A DNA stretch of 64,000 bases from an uncultured Fodinibius sp. (GCA_913056455.1 CAJXMJ010000002.1:434001-498000), one strand, 5' to 3'. Positions 45,836 through 55,145 are shown, numbered from the stretch's first letter. The notes: generated from the letters alone by a model not told the origin. Numbers and translations are program-made.

Positions 45836-46654
45836 TTATGATTCTTCCGTTTCTTCTTCAGTTCCGGCAATCTCATCGTAATAGTCGGCAAACTTATCTG
45901 AAACATCTTCAGGCGATCCCTGAATTTTTCTTGCCGAAACACCCAGCTCTTCAAACAGATCATCTAATTCATCTGTTATATGATTGCCAGTAACAACGTG
46001 ATCGCTGTATTTTAAACCGAGGGTGCGTAAGTCAACGTTCTCTCCCTCAATAAGATTGTCTTTATCAACAGAATCGGGTAAGCCAACCAGATCTAACAGC
46101 TTTTTGTTGAATACTCCGTTGTTTTCAGGATGATGGATGTTATAAATAACTTCTGTATCCTTAAACAGATCCAGATCATTATATTTTTCTTTGGCAAGCA
46201 ATGGAATTAATCCTGCTGCCCAATCGTGGCAATGAATAATGTCAGGCTCCCAACCCAATTTTGCCACTGTTTCTAAAACACCTTTGCTATAAAACACAAT
46301 CCGTTCGTCATTATCATCATAGTGCTCATCTGTTTCCGGATTCATGAACATAGCCTTACGCTTGAAGTAGGTATCATTATCCAGAAAATAGACCTGTAGC
46401 TTAGCATTGGGTATGCTGGCCACTTTTATACGCATGTTTTCTATCTTTTCGCCCACTTCAATCTCAATACCAGACAGACGAATTACTTCATGCAATCGAT
46501 TTCTGCGATCGTTAATCGTACCATATTTCGGTAACAAAATACGAATCTCGTATCCCTTATCCTGCAATGACGCCGGCAAAAACCGGAGCAAATCAGCTGT
46601 ATGTGTCATTCTGGCAAAGGGAGATATTTCTGCGGCAGCATATAATACTTTCAT
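45836..46654 (-). CDS. GT5 catalytic-domain-only glycogen/starch synthase-like protein
   Basis: 272 residues matching only the N-terminal GT5 domain of glycogen synthase: MKVLYAAAEISPF, ILLPKYGTINDRRNRLHEVI, QVYFLDNDTYF, DIIHCHDWAAGLIPLL, and VIYNIHHPENNGVF. The second Rossmann domain (GT-B fold C-half) of normal GlgA is absent. The KxGG motif for ADP-glucose binding near residue 15 is replaced by ARMTHTADLL. Similar short forms are known in Bacteroidota as 'glycogen/starch synthase', but activity is unproven. The C-terminus is acidic (EEIAGTEEETEES-like). Neighbours are a DUF4270 lipoprotein and ComA; glgB is two genes upstream. Confidence 0.82.
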   Translation of the reverse strand: MKVLYAAAEISPFARMTHTADLLRFLPASLQDKGYEIRILLPKYGTINDRRNRLHEVIRLSGIEIEVGEKIENMRIKVASIPNAKLQVYFLDNDTYFKRKAMFMNPETDEHYDDNDERIVFYSKGVLETVAKLGWEPDIIHCHDWAAGLIPLLAKEKYNDLDLFKDTEVIYNIHHPENNGVFNKKLLDLVGLPDSVDKDNLIEGENVDLRTLGLKYSDHVVTGNHITDELDDLFEELGVSARKIQGSPEDVSDKFADYYDEIAGTEEETEES

Positions 46655-46690
46655 AGATAAATACTAATGGATTCGTTGATTATTTATTGT

Positions 46691-47509
46691 TTATTCGTCG
46701 GATTCTTTCTTTTCCTGATCCGCATAAAGCTGACTCATCTCTTCATCATCAAGTGAATAGAAATCAAAAAGTGTATCGCCTCGCAGCCCCAGACGCAGGG
46801 TTTCGACAGGAATTACTTCTGAAGGCTGTATATTGCCTAGATTTACATTACTTCCAAACTTACGAATAAACCAAACCTGCTGTTCTTTCTGAGGAGCCTC
46901 AAAGATCAAATTCTCTACAGGTACTGAGTCGGCAATTTCATCAATAAGCCCGGATCGTACCTCACCGTTGGGACGAAACACACCTACTGTTCCACTTTCT
47001 CGTGCTTCGCAGATAATCTTTGATGCCCCGGCTTCGAGCTCGCGCTCAATCATTTTAACCCACTTATAGGGAGGTATGATATCATTGGGGTTTTTACTGC
47101 CTATTTCCGACAATATGGTAAAGTGCTTACTCATCTTCTGAATAATCTCCACCTTCCGCTTATCGGAGAGCCATATTGTACCATTTGAGACCTCGGCATG
47201 TTCGATATTAAATCGATCTAACAGCTCCATATACGCATCAAGCTGATCTCGCAATACGTAAGCCTCAAAAAGCGTCCCCCCAAAATAAACGGGGATATCG
47301 GCATTAGAATATACAGCCAGCTTTTCTTCGAGGTTTTGCGTTACGTAACTGGTTCCCCAACCAAGCTTCACGATGTCAATATATTTGGAGCAAGAACTGC
47401 AAAAATCCTCAACTTGTCTAACACTCAGACCCTTGTCTAAAACAAGCGTCATTCCTTTTTCTCGAGGTTTCTCAGTACGGTTTGGGAGGTGATTGAGCTT
47501 AAAAGCCAT
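46691..47509 (-). CDS. comA: Phosphosulfolactate synthase (ComA family)
   Basis: 272 residues of the (2R)-phospho-3-sulfolactate synthase family, a TIM barrel that adds sulfite to phosphoenolpyruvate: REKGMTLVLDKGLSVRQVED, DIVKLGWGTSY, YFGGTLFEAYVL, EVSNGTIWLS, ILSEIGSKNPNDIIPPYKW, CEARESGTVGVF and IFEAPQKEQQVWFI. In archaea it starts coenzyme M synthesis; in bacteria it can lead to sulfolactate or perhaps sulfonolipid precursors. ComB and ComC partners are not in the window. It sits between the GT5-like gene and glgB on the same strand. Confidence 0.9.
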   Translation of the reverse strand: MAFKLNHLPNRTEKPREKGMTLVLDKGLSVRQVEDFCSSCSKYIDIVKLGWGTSYVTQNLEEKLAVYSNADIPVYFGGTLFEAYVLRDQLDAYMELLDRFNIEHAEVSNGTIWLSDKRKVEIIQKMSKHFTILSEIGSKNPNDIIPPYKWVKMIERELEAGASKIICEARESGTVGVFRPNGEVRSGLIDEIADSVPVENLIFEAPQKEQQVWFIRKFGSNVNLGNIQPSEVIPVETLRLGLRGDTLFDFYSLDDEEMSQLYADQEKKESDE

Positions 47510-47641
47510 TGGAAATTATAAATTTGACAAATTAAACGGACAAATATACTAAAATGGAGCCTGTTAATAAAATCTTTTACGTCCTTTATTCTTATGGACC
47601 TGTTGCTATACATCTACTCAATGAACAATGACAAACACATA

Positions 47642-49540
47642 TTACCGCAGCTCTCGCTCGGGCTTCAATACCAAGGCCGAATAAGGTTCCATCCAAATGT
47701 GCTGTTCTTCTCCAAGCCCATAATGTCCTCCCTTATTTTTCCCTCCGTAATATTCCGACTCACTATTAAAGACTATCCGATATTGCTCTCCTTTAAAGGG
47801 ACCAACCGAATAATCGGATATCTTTCGATCTGAAAAGTTCAATACAAATAGTAGATGATTAGCCGGATTTTTTGCCTTCCTCAAAAATGAAAATACCGAG
47901 GGTTGTTCTTTGCCCAAGGCTATCCACTCAAAGCTAGTGGAATCCTTATCCAGCTGGTGCAGCGATTCTTCCTGCTTATACATACGGTTTAGATCATCCA
48001 CCAGCTTTTTAACCCCCTGATGCCGCTTGTAATCCAACAAATGCCAGTGAAGTGACCGATCCTCAGCCCACTCGCTTGTCTCTGCAAATTCATCTCCCAT
48101 AAACATTAATTTTTTACCGGGATGTCCAAAAAGGTAGGTGAATAGCAGGCGAAGATTAGCAAACTGCTCCTCTTCGGTACCTGTACTTTTCCATACAAGG
48201 GGTTTTTTCAGATGTACAACCTCATCATGCGAAAAGGGGAGGATAAAGTTTTCCGAATGATTGTACATCATCGGAAAAGTAATCTTGTTAGGGTCGGTCT
48301 CGCGTTCTTCCGGACTTTTTTGAATATACTTTAGAGTATCATTCATCCATCCCATATTCCACTTGTAATCAAAACCGAGCCCATCATTATGAACAGGTGT
48401 TGTTACTCCGGGCCAAGAAGTGGACTCTTCGGCAAACGTTAATATTCCCGGAAATTCGCGATGGATCATTGTATTAAAATCTTTCAAAAACCGAATAGCT
48501 TCTAAATGTTCATTACCTCCATACTTATTGGGAGTCCATTCACCAAGTTCTTTCGAATAGTCTAAATACAGCATCGAAGCTACCGCATCTACGCGCAGGC
48601 CATCAATATGATATTTATCACACCAGTAGTGTGCATTCGATAATAAAAAATTTCGCACTCCTTCCTTGCCGTAATCAAAAATATAGGTACCCCAATCTTT
48701 CTGTTCTCTTTTTTTAGGATCCTCGTATTCATACAAGGGGGTACTGTCAAACATTTGCAACCCTTGTTCATCCTTTGGAAAATGACCGGGCACCCAATCC
48801 ATGATCACCCCAATGCCATGTTTATGACATTCATTTACGAAGTACATAAAATCCTTGGGATCTCCCAGACGACTGGTAGGAGCAAAATAACCTGTAATCT
48901 GATATCCCCAAGAGGGATCATAGGGATGTTCTGCAATAGGCATTAGCTCGATATGCGTAAATCCGGAATCTTTTACATAGGGAACCAGATCATGCGCTAA
49001 CTCCCGGTAACTTAAGTATTCATCATTATTTTCGCCTTTTCTTTTCCAAGAGGCGAGGTGGACTTCATATATAGATATGGGACGTTGAAATGATTGTCGT
49101 TGCTCTCGGCTTTCCATCCAGTCGCCATCATCCCATTCATAATCCGACAAATCGTATACCAGTGAGGCTGTTTTGGGACGAACCTCCATAGCATACGCAT
49201 AGGGGTCTGATTTTAAAAAAGGAGGGGCATCCTCAGCTGTTTTCAACTCATATTTGTACAAAGCCCAATGCTCAATATTGGGAATAAAAATTGTCCAAAT
49301 GCCCGTGTCTTCATCTTTATCCATAGGATGTTGGCGCCCATCCCAATTGTTAAACTCACCGACAACGCTCACTCTATAAGCATTCGGCGCCCAAACAGCA
49401 AAATATGCCCCTTCATCAGTGAAGTGGGACCCCATAAAGTTATAAGCTTCGTGTTGATGTCCCTCTTGCCAGTACTGCTTATCTTTTTCTGTTAAAATAG
49501 TTTCCAATAATTTGGGGATTAGGGCTTTATCAAATTTCAA
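47642..49540 (-). CDS. glgB: 1,4-alpha-glucan branching enzyme
   Basis: Creates alpha-1,6 branches in glycogen. The 632-residue GH13 enzyme has an N-terminal CBM48 (AYFAVWAPNAYRVSVVGEFN) and the catalytic TIM barrel: nucleophile Asp in YHIDGLRVDAVASMLY, acid/base Glu in GILTFAEESTSWPGV, and Asp in LPFSHDEVVHLKK (usually HGKK). GDEFAETSEW and LHWHLL are also typical. Length is that of GlgB without the extra N-terminal module. On the same strand as comA and the GT5-like gene; supports glycogen storage with glgP elsewhere in the window. Confidence 0.96.
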   Translation of the reverse strand: MKFDKALIPKLLETILTEKDKQYWQEGHQHEAYNFMGSHFTDEGAYFAVWAPNAYRVSVVGEFNNWDGRQHPMDKDEDTGIWTIFIPNIEHWALYKYELKTAEDAPPFLKSDPYAYAMEVRPKTASLVYDLSDYEWDDGDWMESREQRQSFQRPISIYEVHLASWKRKGENNDEYLSYRELAHDLVPYVKDSGFTHIELMPIAEHPYDPSWGYQITGYFAPTSRLGDPKDFMYFVNECHKHGIGVIMDWVPGHFPKDEQGLQMFDSTPLYEYEDPKKREQKDWGTYIFDYGKEGVRNFLLSNAHYWCDKYHIDGLRVDAVASMLYLDYSKELGEWTPNKYGGNEHLEAIRFLKDFNTMIHREFPGILTFAEESTSWPGVTTPVHNDGLGFDYKWNMGWMNDTLKYIQKSPEERETDPNKITFPMMYNHSENFILPFSHDEVVHLKKPLVWKSTGTEEEQFANLRLLFTYLFGHPGKKLMFMGDEFAETSEWAEDRSLHWHLLDYKRHQGVKKLVDDLNRMYKQEESLHQLDKDSTSFEWIALGKEQPSVFSFLRKAKNPANHLLFVLNFSDRKISDYSVGPFKGEQYRIVFNSESEYYGGKNKGGHYGLGEEQHIWMEPYSALVLKPERELR

Positions 49541-49799
49541 GGGATATAATTAATGCAAAATAGACCAAATAACAACCCCGTCAACTTACAATTTAATCTT
49601 AACCAAATTACTACTGGGGGATTAATCAGGATAAACAAAACAGAGCCCTTTTCTTAAAAACAATCATAACTGATTATCATATATTGCTTTTTCAATTAAG
49701 CAGATGAGCAGGCTACTCTAAAAGAAACAACGATAACCTAAAGCTGATTGATATATAGAAACTATACCCTTCGTTCTAAAATGAAATAGAGAACGCATC

Positions 49800-51014
49800 C
49801 TATTTTTCTTCAACTTTTCTCTTCCATTGACTGTATCGATCACGTTGGCTCGTCACCTTTTTAAGATAGTTTCTGGCCTCAGCATATTCCAAATTCTTAC
49901 GCAAGTATGCATAGTTCTCTTCCGGAGACATCGTGTTAATTTTTGAAAACGCCTTCGACAAACTAGTGCTACCCGTGTAAGCCACTGCCACATTACCGGC
50001 ACCCGTATTGTAGGCACAAATAATCAAATACTCGCGGGTTAAATCATCTTCAGCACGATCAAAATAATTGGACTCCATAATATCTATGAAGGTTGTTCCC
50101 ATCTGAATATTATTGTCCGGCTGGAATAAAAATTCTTTGGTAGGAATACCATCTTCATTAAAAATTCTTCGATAGGCATCACGTCCTCCTGTTGTCGGAA
50201 CCAACTGCATCAACCCATACGCATTGGCATGAGAGGCAGCAGTAGGATTAAAGTGAGACTCAACGTGAATTATTGCAAATACAAGAGCCGGATCGATATC
50301 GTACTCTCTTGAGAATTTATATATAAAGTCCTCAACTTTTTTCGCTCTTTTCTGTAAATGATCATCGGAAAGCTGAAAATCGACATATACGACATAACGC
50401 TTTTCACCATCGCCGCCCTGCACCTCTTTTGTCTTTGTACTTTTTTTAGCGACTTCTTTGGCATATTCATCCACGGACTGATTTTCGGGTTTGTTTAGTT
50501 GGTCTGCTAAAACCGGCTCATCAGTAATCTCTTTATTGGGTACATTTTCTGTTTCAAAGCCTTCTCTTGTTCCCTTCAATGTCAAAGCCTCAGAAATCTT
50601 TTGTGGCATTTCTTCCCTCACCTTTGCAGCTTCTTCTTTGCTCTCAGCAATTACCTCAACCTGACCACTTCCTTTTTCAAAATCCGTTGATATCCGCAGG
50701 TTGCCATTATCCTTATATTCAACCCACTGCTTTTTGGAGCGCTCCTTAAAATCACCCCACTTTTCTTGCATTTCTTTTTTAAATGCTTGGTATTCTTTTT
50801 CAAATGCCTCTCTATATTGCTCATACTCCTGCTCAGAACTTGCTACGCCATTTTCAATATTTCCCAAATACTTCTGATATCCCTCTTGGTACTGTTGTTT
50901 ATAATCTTCGAAATCATCCTGTGCCCAAGCAGATGAACTGCCCAAACAACATACTGTAATAAAAAACCCAGTGAGATATCTTCCTAAATTATATAATCCT
51001 TTTTGCCTAAACAT
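49800..51014 (-). CDS. MltC-like lytic transglycosylase (Mltc_N + SLT)
   Basis: 404 residues from ATG 51014, chosen because GGAGAGGA lies 7 nt upstream; a reading 17 codons longer is possible but lacks this. A signal peptide ends SSAWAQ. The mature N-terminus (FEDYKQQYQEGYQKYL ... EYQAFKKEMQEKWGDFKE) plus the beta region to ~225 resemble the MltC N-terminal domain (DUF3393). The SLT domain has catalytic E252 (AIIHVESHFNPTAASHANAY), GLMQLVPTTGG and CAYNTGAGNVA. It cleaves peptidoglycan glycan strands with 1,6-anhydro products. No lipobox is evident, unlike E. coli MltC. It follows, after a terminator, the LpoB/LPP20 lipoprotein series. Confidence 0.88.
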   Translation of the reverse strand: MFRQKGLYNLGRYLTGFFITVCCLGSSSAWAQDDFEDYKQQYQEGYQKYLGNIENGVASSEQEYEQYREAFEKEYQAFKKEMQEKWGDFKERSKKQWVEYKDNGNLRISTDFEKGSGQVEVIAESKEEAAKVREEMPQKISEALTLKGTREGFETENVPNKEITDEPVLADQLNKPENQSVDEYAKEVAKKSTKTKEVQGGDGEKRYVVYVDFQLSDDHLQKRAKKVEDFIYKFSREYDIDPALVFAIIHVESHFNPTAASHANAYGLMQLVPTTGGRDAYRRIFNEDGIPTKEFLFQPDNNIQMGTTFIDIMESNYFDRAEDDLTREYLIICAYNTGAGNVAVAYTGSTSLSKAFSKINTMSPEENYAYLRKNLEYAEARNYLKKVTSQRDRYSQWKRKVEEK

Positions 51015-51083
51015 ATTTTGTCCTCTCCCAAATATTGAAATTACCATCACTAACACGGTTGGCAATATTATTATCTCCCTTTA

Positions 51084-51128
51084 TAAAAAAGAAATATCCC
51101 GACCCCGGAAAATAGGATCGAGATATTT
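51084..51128 (-). terminator. Rho-independent terminator between LPP20 and MltC-like genes
   Basis: On the minus strand a 14-bp stem (AAATATCTCGATCC / GGGGTCGGGATATTT, two G-T wobbles) is followed by CTTTTTTATA. It lies 30 bp after the downstream LPP20 gene and separates it from the transglycosylase gene, which thus probably has its own promoter just upstream of 51014. Confidence 0.88.
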
Positions 51129-51157
51129 TAATACTTAATGGCAATTACGATCCCAAA

Positions 51158-51748
51158 CTATTGTTCAGAAGGCATACTGCCATTTTTCATCTCTTCAATC
51201 GACTTTTTCATTTCTTCAAACCCTTTTGAGGCCTTGAACTTCGTATAAAGCTCTTCATCTTTGGAAAGTGTGTTTTCAAGTGCATCGTTCAAGGCATTTG
51301 CAGCTTCACCAACAGGCAAACGCACCAGCATCAGCACCTCATGCTTGGTATTATTATCACGCTGATAAAACTTACTCCTGTCGACATCTACACCACGTAA
51401 TGTCTGTTGCCCAACTGATTTTGATACATCAGTGAATACTTCGCTGTAATTACTATTTGCCCCTGACGTTGTCTCTTCAGCAAAGTTTTTCTGCATGGCA
51501 CTTACTTCAGACTCAAGCTTAAGAGTAAGAGCCGCTCGTCCGTTCTGCAACGCTTGCTTTCTGGCCATGCTTCTGCGAGAAGATGTTCCCTCTCCGATCG
51601 CATAGATATATTCGCTATCGCTACTGGGTGGATTAGTGTACCAGCTCGGCAAATCACTGCCTGCATTATCTGTGGCCGACTCTGAACTGCTACAACCCAC
51701 AACTAAAAATCCAGCTACTAAAAAAGTGAGTAGTATACGTATTTTCAT
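51158..51748 (-). CDS. LPP20-family lipoprotein (short)
   Basis: 196 residues. Lipobox FLVVGC gives C19. The mature part has the LPP20 pattern: LPSWYTNPPSSDSEYIYAIG, EGTSSRRSMARKQALQNGRA, then a helical tail ending in FEEMKKSIEEMKN. AGGGATC 7 nt before ATG acts as ribosome-binding site. LPP20 proteins recur near LpoB/COG3014-type genes. It lies 147 bp after a second LPP20 gene and ends at a strong terminator. Function unknown, presumably outer-membrane-anchored. Confidence 0.8.
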   Translation of the reverse strand: MKIRILLTFLVAGFLVVGCSSSESATDNAGSDLPSWYTNPPSSDSEYIYAIGEGTSSRRSMARKQALQNGRAALTLKLESEVSAMQKNFAEETTSGANSNYSEVFTDVSKSVGQQTLRGVDVDRSKFYQRDNNTKHEVLMLVRLPVGEAANALNDALENTLSKDEELYTKFKASKGFEEMKKSIEEMKNGSMPSEQ

Positions 51749-51895
51749 AATGATCCCTGTTTATATTTGATGATGATTAAAGTAGTCCATATTGATGAAC
51801 TTATTAAAAAGAATGATTCGATTTTATGGAATATTAGTTTAAAAAATTTTATCAGCAAATCACATTTGTTTGACCAGTAACTCTACTAATTCTAT

Positions 51896-52945
51896 CTATT
51901 GTACAGATAATAATTCGTTATTAATAAAACTCCCGAGCTCTGACGATAATTTTTCCTGAACAGCCTGTACCGCTCTTTGGCGCGCATACTTTTCATTCAT
52001 ACTCCCTTCCCGGCCCTCAGCCATAAAAGTACTAAACCATTGCCCACTCTCCTTGTTTTGTGCTTCAATCTGCAACGCCCATTGAATAAACTCATACTTT
52101 GGACGATTTAGGTCAATCGGCTCCATTACAAGATTAATATTCATCTCAATCACCGGATCGGATGCATTATTATCCACCTCGAAACCTTCGTTTTGCAACT
52201 TTCTGGTAATATCAGATCGGACTTCTCCGGGCACCTCACCATCCTCTACTAACCTTACAGTACAAGCTTTTTTTGCCTCTCTATACTCTTGGGTAATTTG
52301 CGACAAGGCCACATCTCCTCGCGCTCCCTGACCAGATAGAATAGCCCGCTGATTTATTAACATTTCATTTACTCGTGCCGTGGCTAAGGCTTGTTTCAGA
52401 TAGATTAATCGATCTAATTTGCTATTCGTCTGTCCGGCATTTTCACGAAAGGAATTAATCTTGTCATGGTTATCCTCAATTTCTTTGCTATACAACTGAG
52501 CTGTTTCCATACGATCCATTGCAGCAAGAGCGTAGAACGTACCGTCTGCAGCATGGTGCATTTCTTTTATTTCTACATTCCTCATCTGTTGGTCCGAAGT
52601 AACCTCTGATCGGGTAACTAAATTTGTATTCTCCCGTGTTGTCACCCCTTCCTCAGAATCTGTAATTTCTTGAAATTCATTAACGTATGACTCATCAACC
52701 TCGACCTCAGACACAAATATTTGGGCCAAGTTAGATTGTGCCTGAGTGCGGGCCCCCTCTCTCGTAGGAGAAGAACCAACCGCCATTAAAAACTGATTAT
52801 CGCTATAATGATCTGATGGGTTATCTACCCAAGCAGGCAACCCCTGGCTTTGGGCTTCCGCTGTTGCTGAACACCCATAGGTAAATACCAGCATGCTGAG
52901 ACTTGCTAACAAAAACAGTTTATGGCTTATGCTGTCTATTCTCAT
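51896..52945 (-). CDS. LPP20-family lipoprotein (long)
   Basis: 349 residues. Lipobox VFTYGC gives C25. LPAWVDNPSDHYSDNQFLMA, VGSSPTREGARTQAQSNLAQ is the LPP20 motif, matched in the short paralogue downstream. The C-terminal ~150 residues (ACTVRLVEDGEV, FEVDNNASDPVIEMNINLVM, FIQWALQIEAQNKESGQWFS) form a second domain reminiscent of FlgO/LpoB-like or TolB-N folds. 13 bp separate it from the COG3014 gene, so they are cotranscribed. Its function is unknown. Confidence 0.8.
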   Translation of the reverse strand: MRIDSISHKLFLLASLSMLVFTYGCSATAEAQSQGLPAWVDNPSDHYSDNQFLMAVGSSPTREGARTQAQSNLAQIFVSEVEVDESYVNEFQEITDSEEGVTTRENTNLVTRSEVTSDQQMRNVEIKEMHHAADGTFYALAAMDRMETAQLYSKEIEDNHDKINSFRENAGQTNSKLDRLIYLKQALATARVNEMLINQRAILSGQGARGDVALSQITQEYREAKKACTVRLVEDGEVPGEVRSDITRKLQNEGFEVDNNASDPVIEMNINLVMEPIDLNRPKYEFIQWALQIEAQNKESGQWFSTFMAEGREGSMNEKYARQRAVQAVQEKLSSELGSFINNELLSVQ

Positions 52946-52958
52946 ATATAAATTTCAC

Positions 52959-54308
52959 TTAGTTAGAGTAAATTGATGCGATTGGTTCCAACCGTTCCTG
53001 CTCCTCTATATTTACATTACGCGCCTCGGAATACAGCAATTTGCCTGCCGGCGAATAATAATTAAATGTTACATCATGTTCCCCGGCAGGAAGCTTAATT
53101 ACATTAGTATAAACTTTGCCGGGCATTGTTTGCCAACCACGCAAGTCAGCCTGCTCTGTAGCTTCTCGGGCTCTGCCTCCCAGGAAGTTGGCGACATCTC
53201 CCGCGATAGAGCCATATTCATCTTCGATTGCACCAGCAATCCCTTCTTGGGCGGCCGATTTCAAAATTCCTCTAATTGTTGCTCGAGCAATAATAATGGG
53301 TTTTTTAATCTTGAATGTTTCCCGGGCTACTTTATCCATCTCTTCAATAATCTCTAACCGAGTACTCATAGTATCATTAACAACGGCTTCAATAACACCT
53401 ACCCGTGAGGGTCGCATTTTCAGCTTCGGGATAGCAATTTTTATCCCTCTACCATCAAAATTTAGATCAGTATTAATACTATTATCTACCTTTTCAGGGG
53501 CATTCCCACAAAAAGCCATTAACATTGTATTGTATTGCTCGGGATGTCGCACCTTGGTAAAGGTAGAATCAAACCTCAGCTTTGAATCAGGCATTGCCTG
53601 GTGGTTGTTTATGGCCTTTTTCAATTTATCCATTTCGATCCGAGCCCCATCTTCTTCTCCGGCCTTCGCATAAAGGGCACTTGCCAAGTAATGGCTTAGC
53701 GGACTATCGTGAATACTGGAAGTGCCGGCTTCCCACTTTATATCCTTCTCCGTGGTATCAGATTCAGCCATCGCGCTTGCGTATTCACCATATTTCTGCT
53801 CTGCCTCAGAGAGCTTTTGTGCAATACGCCGAGCTTCCACCAACGCACTATCAAACTCATCCATTTTCAGGTATCCCAAACTCTTAAATCCATTCAGATA
53901 GACATCTTCATAAACCTCTCCATTATAATCAAGCTGGGTATCATTACTTATAAATGCACCAATCCCGGTTTTTATACTTTTTGTAAAAAGCTGATCTATA
54001 TATTCTTCCGCATTTGTAAAAGATTTTACACTTTTTTCGTAGTCACCCTTAAAATAATTTATTGTTCCCTTTTCCAGTGCATATAACACACGATCTTTAG
54101 CTTCATATATCTCATTATCTTTTAAGCTATCAGCAATACGAGCAGCCCTTTCATAATTACCGGCCTGAAAAGACATACGCATCTGATTCTGACCGCTCAT
54201 CAGCTTTTGAGAACCACATGCTGAGATAAATCCCACATATATCAATAGGAATAATCCCCCAACTACCTTTCTATTAAGCATGAAGCTGATTCTCATAAGT
54301 TTAACCAT
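52959..54308 (-). CDS. COG3014-like lipoprotein with TPR-type N-terminus
   Basis: 449 residues. Lipobox GFISAC gives C31 in the longest reading; an internal ATG at 54296 has AAAGGA about 10 nt upstream and may be the true start. The N-terminal third (AGNYERAARIADSLKDNEIY, GTINYFKGDYEKSVKSF, AEEYIDQLFTKSIKTG) is helical and TPR-like. The middle (FKIKKPIIIARATIRGILKS) and end (LRGWQTMPGKVYTNVIKLPA, GEHDVTFNYYSPAGKLLYSE) match the COG3014 family pattern. From memory, COG3014 genes in proteobacteria neighbour lpoB. No enzymatic motif. Confidence 0.78.
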   Translation of the reverse strand: MVKLMRISFMLNRKVVGGLFLLIYVGFISACGSQKLMSGQNQMRMSFQAGNYERAARIADSLKDNEIYEAKDRVLYALEKGTINYFKGDYEKSVKSFTNAEEYIDQLFTKSIKTGIGAFISNDTQLDYNGEVYEDVYLNGFKSLGYLKMDEFDSALVEARRIAQKLSEAEQKYGEYASAMAESDTTEKDIKWEAGTSSIHDSPLSHYLASALYAKAGEEDGARIEMDKLKKAINNHQAMPDSKLRFDSTFTKVRHPEQYNTMLMAFCGNAPEKVDNSINTDLNFDGRGIKIAIPKLKMRPSRVGVIEAVVNDTMSTRLEIIEEMDKVARETFKIKKPIIIARATIRGILKSAAQEGIAGAIEDEYGSIAGDVANFLGGRAREATEQADLRGWQTMPGKVYTNVIKLPAGEHDVTFNYYSPAGKLLYSEARNVNIEEQERLEPIASIYSN

Positions 54309-54456
54309 CCTTTGTGTGGAGAAGGCTATTATTGCACCCCACCCTGCTTTGCCAAAATACTAAAGATCTTCTTACTCTCTTTTTTTCGTGCTCTTCAAAC
54401 AGTCCGAAAAACCATTGAATTAAAAACTATAAATACCTTAACGATAAATTACGCAA

Positions 54457-55053
54457 TCACCATGTTGTTTTACTACGCTCAATCATCTTCTTGATTTTTT
54501 TGTTGCCTATCCAAGCCTTTCGGTTCGTTTCAACATTAATCAATTCAAGATTAATGGTATAGAACTTAGCAGCCCGCGTGCCATCCAAATTCTTATCTAC
54601 ATTGGACTCAATGCCTCCAACCAACATATAATCGGCGCCGAGCTCCTGCGCAAGAGCAGCAGCAGTTTCATATGAAGCATGCTGCTGCTGATCATCGCGT
54701 TCGGCCCTTATTTGATTTCTCTGGTCAGGATCTGCTACAATCTCCACCTTTTGGCTATTAACAATCGCCCGCTCTATTTCTTTAATAAATATATCCGTAC
54801 GGATATGTTCAGCAGTATTATTTCTAATATCACCCACAATTAACACCGGTGAATCTACATTTTGCAACCACGCGGCCGAAAGAATATCAGATGTCATATC
54901 TTCTGCCACCATGCGGGCATCAGTGTCATTCCAGTTGCCCGATAGATCCGATTGGGAACCGGGATCTACTCTCTGAACACTCTGTGTAGGACCGCATCCC
55001 CAAAAAAGAAATGCTGCAATTAATGAAGGTAGTATCATTCTTGTAAAGGCCAT
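54457..55053 (-). CDS. lpoB: LpoB-like penicillin-binding protein activator
   Basis: 198 residues. Lipobox FLFWGC gives C20. The mature part follows LpoB/COG3417: DARMVAEDMTSDILSAAWLQ, SPVLIVGDIRNNTAEHIRTD, IERAIVNSQKVEIVADPDQR, ALAQELGADYMLVGGIESNV and KFYTINLELINVETNRKAWI. LpoB of E. coli reaches from the outer membrane to activate PBP1b. No PBP gene is in view. It heads the leftward series; 148 bp separate it from the COG3014 gene. It is divergent from the transglutaminase-like gene across 279 bp carrying a perfect palindrome. Confidence 0.85.
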   Translation of the reverse strand: MAFTRMILPSLIAAFLFWGCGPTQSVQRVDPGSQSDLSGNWNDTDARMVAEDMTSDILSAAWLQNVDSPVLIVGDIRNNTAEHIRTDIFIKEIERAIVNSQKVEIVADPDQRNQIRAERDDQQQHASYETAAALAQELGADYMLVGGIESNVDKNLDGTRAAKFYTINLELINVETNRKAWIGNKKIKKMIERSKTTW

Positions 55054-55124
55054 AGGTCGACTCTCTGAAGTTTGTAGGATTTGTACCCGTTAAAATTTTC
55101 AATATTTGAACATGCTATTTTTCA

Positions 55125-55145
55125 AATAAGATTTCAAATCTTATT
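55125..55145. promoter_or_regulatory. Perfect 21-bp palindrome between lpoB and transglutaminase-like gene
   Basis: AATAAGATTT-C-AAATCTTATT: perfect 10-bp arms about a single C. It sits in the 279-bp gap between the divergent lpoB and transglutaminase-like genes, 72 bp before the lpoB start. It lacks a T-run on either side, so an operator for coordinated control is more likely than a terminator. The binding protein is unknown. Confidence 0.55.

Noticed and set aside
53116-53673. A 185-residue frame on the plus strand opposite the COG3014 gene
   Set aside because: It lies entirely antisense to a gene with a lipobox and family motifs, has no domain pattern of its own, and its Ser/Pro/Ile-rich sequence is what antisense translation of this gene gives.
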